Assembly (NCBI RefSeq): GCF_040096185.1
Contig: NZ_JBBMFF010000253.1
Span: 1-8,613, forward strand
DNA length: 8,613 nt
Source: JAZOXB01 sp040096185
GTDB taxonomy: Bacteria > Bacillota > Clostridia > Oscillospirales > Oscillospiraceae
Direction of reading: 5' to 3'
The notes beneath the pieces were generated by a model, which worked only from the letters and a program-made list of their open reading frames with translations, was not told the DNA's origin and did no database searches. Position numbers and translations under genes: made by a program. Below are positions 1 to 6,516 of this stretch, piece by piece; the first letter of the stretch is position 1; each line of letters begins with the position of its first letter.

Positions 1-48
1 GGAATCCCGTGTGCTACGCACACTCGCATCGTGCTGACGCACGCTGCG
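1..48. repeat. Hairpin-rich outer flank of the left repeat
   Basis: No coding gene is supported here. Two compact perfect hairpins are visible: GTGTGC/GCACAC at 9-14 and 18-23 with a 3-base loop, and CGTGC/GCACG at 30-34 and 39-43 with a 4-base loop. They lie immediately outside the 73-base inverted repeat at 49-121 and may belong to the same larger element. The right-hand copy is cut by the window end, so this cannot be tested here. They would be transcribed in the 3' region of the leftward regulator gene. Confidence 0.5.
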
Positions 49-121
49 CCGTCTCATGCAGAATCTGACGCGCCCTCAGCGCTATAAAAAGCTTTTAAAG
101 CTTTTTATCAGATTCTAGTAT
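49..121 (-). repeat. Left copy of a 73-base inverted repeat flanking the locus
   Basis: These bases are the reverse complement of 8541-8613 with one difference (A at 78 against C at 8584). The match breaks at base 122, and its last base is the final base of the regulator's TGA stop codon. The core at 60-116 has 9-base ends AGAATCTGA/TCAGATTCT. These enclose an AT-rich palindrome (84-108, 12-base arms around one central base) and a short GC hairpin (70-82). Together they can form a three-way junction. The outer limit is not known, because the right copy runs off the window. It could be a dispersed structured intergenic repeat, a MITE-like element or one end of a larger mobile unit. No transposase or target duplication is visible. 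Confidence 0.9.
84..108 (-). terminator. Possible terminator hairpin after the GntR gene
   Basis: This is a perfect odd-length palindrome with arms ATAAAAAGCTTT/AAAGCTTTTTAT, lying 12 bases past the regulator's stop codon. On the minus strand the second arm ends in five T residues, which resembles an intrinsic terminator. However, the stem has only two G-C pairs and the T run is inside the stem. The same palindrome occurs in the right-hand repeat copy, where no visible gene reads into it in that orientation. A terminator role is therefore only possible. Confidence 0.3.
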
Positions 122-849
122 CAGAACTGCGCGTCCATTCCGGCGCTGCGCGCCGCCTCGCGGGTGTCGTTCTTCGAGATGCGCATATGCTGCCGCATCT
201 CCAGATCGGCCGCCTCGGCATCATGCTGGGCCAGCGCCTCCATGATGCGGCGGTGTGGCTCGACCACGTTCGAGCAGTTCTTCAGAATGGCAAACGAATT
301 CAGCCGGTAGGTGTGCAGGGCGGGAATGAACTGCTTGTACAGCGAGACGAGGAACGGGTTGTTCGTGCTTTCGCAGATCTTCTCGTGGAACTTCTCGTCG
401 AGCTGGGCCATAAGGTTCGCGTTGGCATCCTCCGGCGGCAGCGCCGCAGCATGCGCCGTCTGGTCGACGATCTGCCGCAGCTCCGCGAGCGCTTCCTCCG
501 TAATATGCCGTGCGGCCTCGCGGGCCACGAGCGGCTCAAGTGCCTCGCGCACCATGTAGATATCGCGCAGGGCAAAGATATTGCCCTCAAACCAGCGCTC
601 GGCCTCCTCGCTGCTGGGCTGGCACGCCTTGATGAACGCGCCCTTGCCGTGGACGATCGTTACATAGCCCATCGTCTGCAGCACGCGCAGCGCCTCGCGG
701 ATGGACGAACGGCCGACGCCGAGCTGCTTGCCCAGTTCATTTTCCGTGGGCAGCTTTTCGCCGGGATTTCTGCCCGGCTCCTGAATGTAGCTTCGGATGC
801 TTTCGATCACCTTGTCGGTGGTTGACATCTTGTCGATGGGGATCATCAT
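121..849 (-). CDS. GntR-family (FadR/FCD type) transcriptional regulator
   Basis: A 242-residue DNA-binding regulator, typical in length for the FadR subfamily. The N-terminal winged helix-turn-helix spans about residues 10-75, with the family signature LPTENELGKQLGVGRSSIRE at 33-52 and the wing HGKGAFI at 67-73. The C-terminal helical FCD effector domain spans about 90-225. It keeps the metal and ligand pocket pattern: D151 and H155 (DEKFH), H199 and H221. Such proteins usually repress neighbouring catabolic genes and release DNA on binding a small organic acid. The gene diverges from the lyase operon, so that operon and its own promoter are the likely targets. The ATG at 849 is preceded by AGGAG at 859-863 with a 9-base spacer; a second ATG follows at once and is an alternative. 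The effector is not identifiable from sequence. Family assignment is firm; target and ligand are inferred. Confidence 0.95.
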   Translation of the reverse strand: MMIPIDKMSTTDKVIESIRSYIQEPGRNPGEKLPTENELGKQLGVGRSSIREALRVLQTMGYVTIVHGKGAFIKACQPSSEEAERWFEGNIFALRDIYMVREALEPLVAREAARHITEEALAELRQIVDQTAHAAALPPEDANANLMAQLDEKFHEKICESTNNPFLVSLYKQFIPALHTYRLNSFAILKNCSNVVEPHRRIMEALAQHDAEAADLEMRQHMRISKNDTREAARSAGMDAQF

Positions 850-882
850 AATCTCCCGCTCCTCTCTCGTTTGCCAGCTCTC

Positions 883-894
883 GCAGTTAACTGC
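883..894. promoter_or_regulatory. Perfect 12-base palindrome, candidate regulator operator
   Basis: GCAGTTAACTGC is a perfect dyad in the region between the divergent genes. It sits just upstream of the plus-strand TTGACA at 902 and inside the predicted 5' leader of the GntR gene. Its GT..AC core loosely resembles FadR-family operators, which are short dyads with conserved GT and AC. It could serve autoregulation and control of the lyase operon. No second copy was noticed near the right-hand operon. Confidence 0.4.
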
Positions 895-900
895 ACATTA

Positions 901-974
901 CTTGACATTTTGCATTGCATAATATTCTACGTTCTTCTGTAATCATATTAACGCATCAATTCAGAAATGTCAAG
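901..974. promoter_or_regulatory. Mirrored TTGACA elements in the divergent control region
   Basis: CTTGACATTT at 901-910 recurs as its exact reverse complement AAATGTCAAG at 965-974. The minus-strand arm is the -35 box of a good promoter for the regulator. The plus-strand arm points toward the lyase operon and is followed by TAATAT at 920-925, but only 12 bases separate them. At normal 17-base spacing the -10 would be the poor TTCTAC (925-930). The lyase promoter may therefore be weak, activator-dependent, or elsewhere in the AT-rich stretch before 985. Alternatively, the arms may be a bound regulatory sequence. Confidence 0.4.
945..973 (-). promoter_or_regulatory. Sigma-70-type promoter for the GntR gene
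   Basis: On the minus strand TTGACA (968-973) is separated by exactly 17 bases from TAATAT (945-950). The -35 is a perfect consensus match and the -10 is close to consensus. Initiation would fall near base 938, giving a leader of about 90 bases that contains the GCAGTTAACTGC palindrome. This is the best promoter in the window. Confidence 0.75.
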
Positions 975-1045
975 CGAATTTTATTCAACGCATCCGGTTC
1001 CGCCTCCCGGCAGGACCTGCAAAAGCTTCAGGAGGGCTTCAGATC

Positions 1046-1384
1046 ATGACAAATCAGACCGGCTATATCGTTTACGCGACGGACAGCGTCGGCACCGCAC
1101 TCGGCGAGATCGAGCCGGGCGCGATCCGCCTGCTCGGGGAGCCCGGCGACGGGCACGTCACGGCCGTCGAGCACATCCCCTTCGGTCACAAATTCGCCCT
1201 GCGGGCCCTGCGGGCAGGCGATCCTGTGATCAAATACGGCGCGCGCATCGGCACGGCCACGCAGGATATCGTTCCCGGTGAGCATGTGCATCTGCATAAC
1301 ATGCGCAGCGACTTTGACGAGCGCGCCTCAACGCTGGACGCCGAGACGGCCCTGCCGGAGGACATCGTCTATGAACTGTACTGA
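1046..1384 (+). CDS. UxaA-family lyase/dehydratase, small SAF-domain subunit
   Basis: A 112-residue protein matching the N-terminal SAF domain of altronate/galactarate dehydratases and the small subunit of (2R)-sulfolactate sulfo-lyase. Visible family motifs are DSVGTAL (13-19), GHKFAL (47-52), VIKYG (61-65), IGTAT (68-72) and GEHVHLHN (78-85). The histidine-rich end of the SAF domain is intact. It should pair with the large subunit encoded 13 bases downstream. About 27 residues follow the HN motif (86-112, acidic, ending in YELY), which is longer than I expect for the shortest family members. An AGGAGGG Shine-Dalgarno at 1030-1036 with 9-base spacing fixes the ATG at 1046. Neighbouring genes suggest a 2-hydroxy-acid substrate. 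The family is clear; the substrate (altronate, galactarate, sulfolactate or other) is not. Confidence 0.92.
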   Translation: MTNQTGYIVYATDSVGTALGEIEPGAIRLLGEPGDGHVTAVEHIPFGHKFALRALRAGDPVIKYGARIGTATQDIVPGEHVHLHNMRSDFDERASTLDAETALPEDIVYELY

Positions 1385-1397
1385 GGAGGAAAACGCC

Positions 1398-2609
1398 ATG
1401 GAAGCAAAACCGATCTGCCAGGCCTGGCTCCGCCCGGACGGCGGCAAGGGCATCCGCAACAAGGTCCTCGTGCTCTACACCGTGGAGTGCAGCAAGCACG
1501 TCGCAGAGTCCATCGCGGCGCATTTTCAGGCGCAGCACAGGGACGTCGATGTCACCGGCTCGCTCGCATGTCTGGACAATCAGGCCGTCGTGCAGCGCAT
1601 GCTGGCCTACTGCGTCCATCCGAATGTCGGCGCCGTGCTCATCGTCGGCCACGGCTGCGAATATATCGAGCCGGACCGCATCCGCGACTTTGCGCGGGCC
1701 CACGGCCGCCCGGCCGAGGCGTTTTACCTGCAGAAGGTCGGCGGCACGGAGGCGGGCATCGCGCTCGGCTGCAGGCTCGTCGGCGAGATGCTGGAGAAGA
1801 TCGAGGCAGGCCCCCGTGCGCCGATGTATGCGCATGAGCTGATCATCGGCGCAAAGTGCGGCGGCTCGGACTTCACGTCCGGCATCGCCGGAAACGCCGT
1901 CATCGGCAAATTCTTTGAAAATCTGACCGCCGCGGGCGGCACGGCCATGATGGAGGAGGTCGCCGAGGCCGTCGGTCTGCGCGGCCACCTGGTCTCGCGC
2001 GCCGTGAACGAGGACGTCGCCCGCGACGTCGCCCTGACCTATGACAAGACCATGGAGTTCTGCCGCAGGCTCGGCCGCTACTCCATTTCGCCGGGCAACT
2101 TCGTCGGCGGCCTGACGACGATCGAGGAAAAAAGCATGGGCGCCGTCGTGAAAATGGGCGGCTGTAAGATCGAGGGCGTTCTGAAGATCGCGCAGCGGCC
2201 GAGGTACCCCGGCTTCTGGCTGCTGGACGTCATTCCGGACGACAAGCCCGAGCCCGCCTTCTTCTTCGGCGGCGACGCGACCGGCCTTCTGGACCAGATC
2301 GCCTGCGGCTGCCACCTCGTTCTGTTCAATACGGGCCGCGGCCACGTCGGCGGCACGCCCGTCGCTCCCATCCTGAAGCTGACCGGCAATCAGGAGACGT
2401 TCGACATGCTCAGCCACGACATCGATTTCTGTGCAGGCAGCGTCCTGACCGGCGCGGAGACGAAGGCCGAGGCCGCCGAGCGCCTGTGGGGCCTCATCCG
2501 GTGCATCTGCAACGGCGAAGAAGTCCACGCCGAGCGCGTCGGCCACCGCCAGGGCACCCTGTTCTTCAACTATCAGGACCCCCGCCGCGTTGTCCCGTGC
2601 CGGTATTGA
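1398..2609 (+). CDS. UxaA-family lyase/dehydratase, large catalytic subunit
   Basis: A 403-residue protein corresponding to the catalytic part of UxaA/GarD dehydratases and to SuyB, the sulfolactate sulfo-lyase large subunit. Motifs in order: DGGKGIRN (14-21), GHGCE (84-88), LQKVGGT (111-117), GAKCGGSDFTSG (151-162), SPGNFVGGLTTIEEKSMGAV (231-250), NTGRG (311-315), LTGN (328-331) and DIDFCAG (341-347). The conserved cysteines C87 and C154 are present, and the family is metal-dependent. The reaction would eliminate water, or sulfite for sulfolactate, from a 2,3-substituted acid to give a 2-keto acid, probably in the cytoplasm. The start is the ATG at 1398, because GAGGAGG (1383-1389) overlaps the upstream stop codon and sits 8 bases before it. 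The open frame extends further upstream but lacks a comparable site. The stop abuts that of the convergent LarA-like gene with no spacer. Specificity is undetermined. Confidence 0.93.
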   Translation: MEAKPICQAWLRPDGGKGIRNKVLVLYTVECSKHVAESIAAHFQAQHRDVDVTGSLACLDNQAVVQRMLAYCVHPNVGAVLIVGHGCEYIEPDRIRDFARAHGRPAEAFYLQKVGGTEAGIALGCRLVGEMLEKIEAGPRAPMYAHELIIGAKCGGSDFTSGIAGNAVIGKFFENLTAAGGTAMMEEVAEAVGLRGHLVSRAVNEDVARDVALTYDKTMEFCRRLGRYSISPGNFVGGLTTIEEKSMGAVVKMGGCKIEGVLKIAQRPRYPGFWLLDVIPDDKPEPAFFFGGDATGLLDQIACGCHLVLFNTGRGHVGGTPVAPILKLTGNQETFDMLSHDIDFCAGSVLTGAETKAEAAERLWGLIRCICNGEEVHAERVGHRQGTLFFNYQDPRRVVPCRY

Positions 2610-3896
2610 TCAGGCTCTCTCCCAGCCGGTAAAATAGCCGTCGCTTCCGAACACCGGGCGAAGGGCCACGCCATCCGTGCGAAGCCACGGCATTGCGGCC
2701 GTGTCTGCCAGCAGGCGCTCCGTCACATAGAACGTCTGCACATGGTTCGTGTCGCGGATCCACATGGCGCGGTATCCGCTTTCGGCATTTGCGCCCGTGA
2801 TGGTATGCAGGGCAAAGCGGATGGCAAGGTCATCGTTCTCCATGACGATCGGAATGCGGAAGCCGTTGATATCGCGTGAGGTCAGGGAGTTGGGATAGGT
2901 CTGCTCCATATCGATCTTGTCGAACAGGCGGCGCGTCGTCACGTCGGCATTGCCCATGCCCGTGGCATTGTGGTGCGCCTCGTCCGTCAGATCGCGTGCA
3001 ACGATGCGCTCGGCAAACGGCCGCGAAATGCCGTTCTGTGCGGAGCGGCCGGTGACGTTCGGGTCCATGCCCGCGCCGCTGATATTCTTGCCGATCCAGT
3101 CGACGATCAGAAGATCGAGTTTTTCATACGGAATTCCGAAGAGCTGCGCCGCCGCATCCGGCAGTAGCTCTTTTTCCGTCTCCAGAATTTTGTCCGGAGC
3201 GACGGCGACGACGCGATACGTCTCGTGATAGCCGTTTTCCATGGAGGCCATACCGCAGAGGATATTCGTGTTGGCGATGATCTCCAGACCGATCTCCACA
3301 ATGTTCTGCGACATGCTCGGGAAGCCCTCGGCATGGCAGATGTCCGCGCCGAACTGCTTGCCCATGCCGATGACGATCATCTTGAGGATGCCGCTCTGGA
3401 TGGGGCCGCGGATGTCCGTGTGGGGCTTGATGCGGCCGATGGGAATGATCCAGTCCGCCTCCGCCGCATAGCGGTCGATCCGCGCCGGGAAGCCGTGCGG
3501 CTTCGTAACGCCGACCTGCACCGTCTCCATGCTCGAGCGGATGGGCGCGCCGGTATATTCCTCGGTAATGCCGAAATCGGCGAGAATTTTCTTCTGTCCC
3601 TCGGCCTGCGCGCCTGCGTGGCTGCCCATGGCCGGGATGATGAACGGCTCTGCGCCGTGCTCGCGCACGACCTCACAGACCGTGCGGACAATGAGCGCGA
3701 TGTTTGCGATCTCGCGCGAGCCTGCCGCGATGCAGACGCTCTGGCCGGGCTTCAGCTGCTCCAGTGTGCCGCTCTCCTGCATCACGCGACGCGTCTCTGC
3801 CGCGACGTCCTCGAGCTTCGGCGCGGAGCGCGTATTCTCGACGCGGTAGAAATTCGGCACACGATCGTGCTGGAGCAGGGCTTCAAAAATGCTCAT
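2610..3896 (-). CDS. LarA-like (DUF2088) nickel-pincer racemase/epimerase family protein
   Basis: A 428-residue protein close to the length of lactate racemase LarA (about 424). By family knowledge LarA inverts the alpha carbon of lactate using a nickel-pincer nucleotide cofactor made by LarB, LarC and LarE; homologues act on other 2-hydroxy acids. Candidate equivalents of key residues are R61 (GSRE), H93 (GSH), H159 (RIKPHT), K172 (SGILK) and H188 (DICH). The K172-H188 spacing of 16 equals that recalled for LarA K184-H200, while H159-K172 is three residues longer. The aspartate of the usual DxTR motif appears replaced by A58. No larB, larC or larE is in the window. Its ATG overlaps the dehydrogenase stop codon by 4 bases (ATGA) with a weak Shine-Dalgarno, so translation is probably coupled. 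Last gene of the operon; family good, substrate unknown. Confidence 0.85.
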   Translation of the reverse strand: MSIFEALLQHDRVPNFYRVENTRSAPKLEDVAAETRRVMQESGTLEQLKPGQSVCIAAGSREIANIALIVRTVCEVVREHGAEPFIIPAMGSHAGAQAEGQKKILADFGITEEYTGAPIRSSMETVQVGVTKPHGFPARIDRYAAEADWIIPIGRIKPHTDIRGPIQSGILKMIVIGMGKQFGADICHAEGFPSMSQNIVEIGLEIIANTNILCGMASMENGYHETYRVVAVAPDKILETEKELLPDAAAQLFGIPYEKLDLLIVDWIGKNISGAGMDPNVTGRSAQNGISRPFAERIVARDLTDEAHHNATGMGNADVTTRRLFDKIDMEQTYPNSLTSRDINGFRIPIVMENDDLAIRFALHTITGANAESGYRAMWIRDTNHVQTFYVTERLLADTAAMPWLRTDGVALRPVFGSDGYFTGWERA

Positions 3897-4999
3897 GCCT
3901 GCGGGCCTGCCTTTTCGATCAGGTATTCCGCGGGATCGATGCCGAGGTCCTGGCAGATCTTGACGATCTCGTCATAGGTCTTGTCATTGACCTTCACACC
4001 CTCCTCCGCCACGCGCGCCATGTGGGCATAGGCCTTGTCGCCGTGCGTGTAGATGCGGGTCTGGCCGTCGGCCAGCGCAGAATTGCGGATGTCCTCGAGG
4101 TACTGGCTGAAGCGCTTTTCCATCTGCTCCTTGTCGCCGAAGATGGAATAATCGACGGCCATAAAGAAATGGCAGACCTTGTCGACATTCGGCACAACGC
4201 GGACCTCGTTGCTTGTGCGGCCGCCGGACAGGATGCCGCAGAACAGCTCGACGAGCAGGCTCAGGCCGTAGCCCTTGTGGCCGCTGTTCGTCTCGCCTTC
4301 GCCGCCGACGGGGAAAATGCCGCCGAGGGACTTCGTAGCGCGGATGCGCAGGAAATCGTTCGGATCATAGCTGGGAGAGCCGTCCGAATTCATGAGCCAG
4401 TCGCCGGGCAGAGTCTTGCCCGCCTTGGCGTAGACCTCCATCTTTCCGGCAGGTACCACACTCGTGGCCATGTCGAGATGGAACGGATGCGGCGTGCCGG
4501 GCATGGAGACGGCGATGGGGTTCGTGCCCATCATCGGCTGCTTGCCGAACGTCGGCACGACGAGGGCCTCGGTGTTCGTCATGGAGATGCCCAGCAGGCC
4601 CTGATCGGCAGCCATCTTGGCATAATAACCGGCGATGCCGTAGTGGTTGGAGTCGCGGACGACAACGATGCCGACACCGGCCTTCTTCGCCTTGTCAATG
4701 GCCATCTGCATGGCGGCGACAGAGACGGGCTGGCCGATGGCATCATGCGCGTCGATAACGGCGGAGACGGGCGTTTCGCGGACGATCTCACTCTTCGCGC
4801 CGCGCTTGATGCGGCCGATCTCCAGAGAATGCGTATAAAGCTTCATGCGCTGCACGCCGTGGGACTCGATGCCCATGCGGTCAGATGCCAGCAGCACGTT
4901 GGCAATGTCCTCACAGTCGGAGCGGCTGTAGCCATTGCGGGTAAAAACTTCCACGGTCAGGTCCCAGAGACGCTGATCATCAAAATAACGGTATCCCAT
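3893..4999 (-). CDS. Ldh/ComC-family NAD(P)-dependent 2-hydroxyacid dehydrogenase
   Basis: A 368-residue member of the malate/L-lactate dehydrogenase family unrelated to the classical Rossmann LDHs. That family includes L-sulfolactate dehydrogenase ComC, ureidoglycolate and 2,3-diketogulonate enzymes. Motifs: GIESHGVQR (43-51), DSNHYGIAGYYA (116-127) with the probable catalytic H119, GTNPIA (158-163), DMATS (176-180) and the glycine-rich GHKGYGLSLLVE (240-251). It should interconvert a 2-hydroxy acid and the 2-keto acid in the cytoplasm with NAD(P)H. An AGGAGG at 5008-5013, 8 bases before the ATG, supports the start; 17 bases separate livF's stop from this gene. It overlaps the LarA-like gene by 4 bases. 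Pairing with a racemase-like protein and a lyase suggests stereochemical handling of one hydroxy acid. The family is firm; malate, lactate, sulfolactate or a sugar-derived acid are all possible. Confidence 0.92.
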   Translation of the reverse strand: MGYRYFDDQRLWDLTVEVFTRNGYSRSDCEDIANVLLASDRMGIESHGVQRMKLYTHSLEIGRIKRGAKSEIVRETPVSAVIDAHDAIGQPVSVAAMQMAIDKAKKAGVGIVVVRDSNHYGIAGYYAKMAADQGLLGISMTNTEALVVPTFGKQPMMGTNPIAVSMPGTPHPFHLDMATSVVPAGKMEVYAKAGKTLPGDWLMNSDGSPSYDPNDFLRIRATKSLGGIFPVGGEGETNSGHKGYGLSLLVELFCGILSGGRTSNEVRVVPNVDKVCHFFMAVDYSIFGDKEQMEKRFSQYLEDIRNSALADGQTRIYTHGDKAYAHMARVAEEGVKVNDKTYDEIVKICQDLGIDPAEYLIEKAGPQA

Positions 5000-5017
5000 A
5001 GTTGATTCCTCCTGTAT

Positions 5018-5737
5018 TTAGCCGCCGAGATAGGTCTCGCGGATCACGTCGCTCTGAATCAGTTCACTGCTCTTTCCCGAGTGGGCGATGCGGCCGTTTT
5101 CCAGCACATAGCAGCGATTGGAGATTGAAAGCGCCATGTAGGCGTTCTGCTCGACAAGGATGACGGGCAGCTTTTTCACCGTGTTGATATTATGGATGAC
5201 GTCAAACACATCGTCGACGATGACGGGGGCCAGGCCAAGGGACGGCTCGTCAAGCATGACCATGGACGGGTCACTCATCAGGCCGCGCGCAATGGCCAGC
5301 ATCTGCTGCTCGCCGCCGGACATGGAACCGGCCTTCTGCTTTAGGCGCTCCTTCAGTCGCGGGAACATGGTGTACATCTCCTCGAGCTTCTCGTTCATCT
5401 GCGCAGCCGTGTAGGAGCGGCAGTATGCGCCCATCTCCAGATTTTCCAAAACAGTCATGTTCGGGAAGACCTCGCGGCCCTCTGGAACATAGGCAATGCC
5501 CGCCTTGCAGATCTTGTGCGCATGCATGCGGTTGAGCTTTTTCCCGTCGAACGTCACCTGGCCGCGGCCCATGTGGACCAGGCCCATGATGGTCTTCATC
5601 ATCGTGGACTTGCCCGCGCCGTTTGCGCCGATGACGGAGACGATCTCGCCGGGGTAGACATCGACGTTGATGTCATAGAGCACCTGCACCTTGTCATAGT
5701 AGGAGCAGACGTTTTTCAGGCTTAAAATCGGTTCCAT
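5018..5737 (-). CDS. livF: Branched-chain-amino-acid-type ABC importer ATPase LivF
   Basis: Cytoplasmic ATPase of 239 residues that energises a LivHMGF-type importer together with LivG. Numbering from the chosen start: Walker A GANGAGKST at 37-45, the LivF hallmark YVPEGREVFPNMTVLENL at 83-100, signature MSGGEQQ at 139-145 and Walker B MVMLDEP at 159-165. The switch region reads LVEQN, with glutamine where many ABC ATPases have histidine; this is normal for LivF. An in-frame ATG at 5743 would overlap livG's stop as ATGA, but the GGAGG at 5745-5749 lies only one base from it. The ATG at 5737 has a 7-base spacer and is preferred. Liv-type systems also carry organic acids, amides and urea, so the name does not prove amino-acid transport. 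Downstream metabolic genes hint at a hydroxy-acid substrate. Confidence 0.93.
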   Translation of the reverse strand: MEPILSLKNVCSYYDKVQVLYDINVDVYPGEIVSVIGANGAGKSTMMKTIMGLVHMGRGQVTFDGKKLNRMHAHKICKAGIAYVPEGREVFPNMTVLENLEMGAYCRSYTAAQMNEKLEEMYTMFPRLKERLKQKAGSMSGGEQQMLAIARGLMSDPSMVMLDEPSLGLAPVIVDDVFDVIHNINTVKKLPVILVEQNAYMALSISNRCYVLENGRIAHSGKSSELIQSDVIRETYLGG

Positions 5738-5739
5738 AC

Positions 5740-6516
5740 TCATTCCTCCGTGCGGAAGCGGTCGCCCAGATAGGCCTTGATGACCTGCGGGTCATGCTGG
5801 ATCTCCTCCGGTGTGCCCTCGGCGATCTTGCAGCCGAAGCTCAGCACCGTGATGCGATGGCTCAGGTTCATGACGACGTCCATGTTGTGCTCGATGAGGA
5901 ACAGATCGACGCCGCTGTCATAGACCTTGCGCAGGATATCCACAAACTCGCGGCGCTCACTCGGGTTCAGGCCCGCAGCGGGCTCGTCGAGCAGGATGAG
6001 CTGCGGCGTCGTCATCAGCGCGCGGCCAAGCTCGCAGACCTTCTGGCGGCCATAGGCCAGATTGTCGACGGTCTCGTTGCGCAGATGATACATGCCGATG
6101 GAGTCGAGCACCTCGCACGCCTTCTCGCGCAGGACGCGTTCCTCGCGGTGGCTGCCGCGCAGGTCGACGATGAAGCGGAGCATGTTGTGGGAAACATCCT
6201 TCTGGCCGCCCATCATCACGTTCTCCAGCACCGTCATGGAGGAAAACAGTTTGATATTCTGGAACGTTCGGCCGACGCCCGCCTTAACGGTCTCAAAGGT
6301 CGGCTTGCCGGTCAACAGCGTATCGCGGAACCAGATCTGGCCGGACGTAGGCGGAATGACAGAGTTGATGAGGTTCAGCGTCGTGGTCTTGCCGGAGCCG
6401 TTCGGGCCGATGAGGGCATGGATTTCGCGCTCCTGCACGTCAATGGAGAGGTCATTAACCGCAACAAGGCCCTCGAAGCGCTTGACGAGATGCTCAATTC
6501 TTAATGTGGTCGCCAT
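5740..6516 (-). CDS. livG: Branched-chain-amino-acid-type ABC importer ATPase LivG
   Basis: A 258-residue ATPase, partner of LivF in the nucleotide-binding heterodimer. Walker A is GPNGSGKTT at 37-45, the Q-loop glutamine is Q86 in GRTFQN, and Walker B runs from L173 to E178 before PAAGLNP. The switch histidine is H210 in LIEHNMD. The signature is the degenerate LAYGRQK at 153-159, a form normal for LivG. The C-terminal IAEGTPEEI is also typical. A GGGAGG at 6525-6530 with 8-base spacing supports the ATG at 6516. The gene starts 23 bases inside the end of livM, so the two are co-translated. Family assignment is very secure; the transported compound is not. Confidence 0.95.
   Translation of the reverse strand: MATTLRIEHLVKRFEGLVAVNDLSIDVQEREIHALIGPNGSGKTTTLNLINSVIPPTSGQIWFRDTLLTGKPTFETVKAGVGRTFQNIKLFSSMTVLENVMMGGQKDVSHNMLRFIVDLRGSHREERVLREKACEVLDSIGMYHLRNETVDNLAYGRQKVCELGRALMTTPQLILLDEPAAGLNPSERREFVDILRKVYDSGVDLFLIEHNMDVVMNLSHRITVLSFGCKIAEGTPEEIQHDPQVIKAYLGDRFRTEE
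5745..5749 (-). promoter_or_regulatory. Ribosome binding site that decides the livF start
   Basis: GGAGG on the minus strand lies 1 base before the ATG at 5743 but 7 bases before the in-frame ATG at 5737. Ordinary spacing favours the second start, MEPILSLK. The first ATG would form an ATGA overlap with livG's stop, so reinitiation there cannot be excluded. Confidence 0.6.

Noticed and set aside
1..121. CRISPR array or tRNA gene in the hairpin-rich left end.
   Set aside because: There are no regularly spaced direct repeats with spacers, and no tRNA cloverleaf with TTC-loop and acceptor-stem features; the structure is an inverted repeat with a three-way junction.
187..825. A 212-codon plus-strand frame opposite the GntR gene.
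   Set aside because: The minus strand encodes an intact winged helix-turn-helix plus FCD domain with a good promoter and ribosome binding site; the plus frame has neither.
1230..2546. A 438-codon minus-strand frame opposite the lyase genes.
   Set aside because: It is antisense to conserved motifs of the UxaA-type large subunit, has no ribosome binding site context and no recognisable domain.
3704..5005. A 433-codon plus-strand frame opposite the dehydrogenase and the start of the LarA-like gene.
   Set aside because: It is a shadow of the Ldh-family coding sequence, with composition typical of antisense frames in GC-rich genes.
5018..5737. Loss of the ABC switch histidine in LivF (LVEQN).
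   Set aside because: Glutamine at this place is usual in LivF proteins and does not signal an inactive ATPase.
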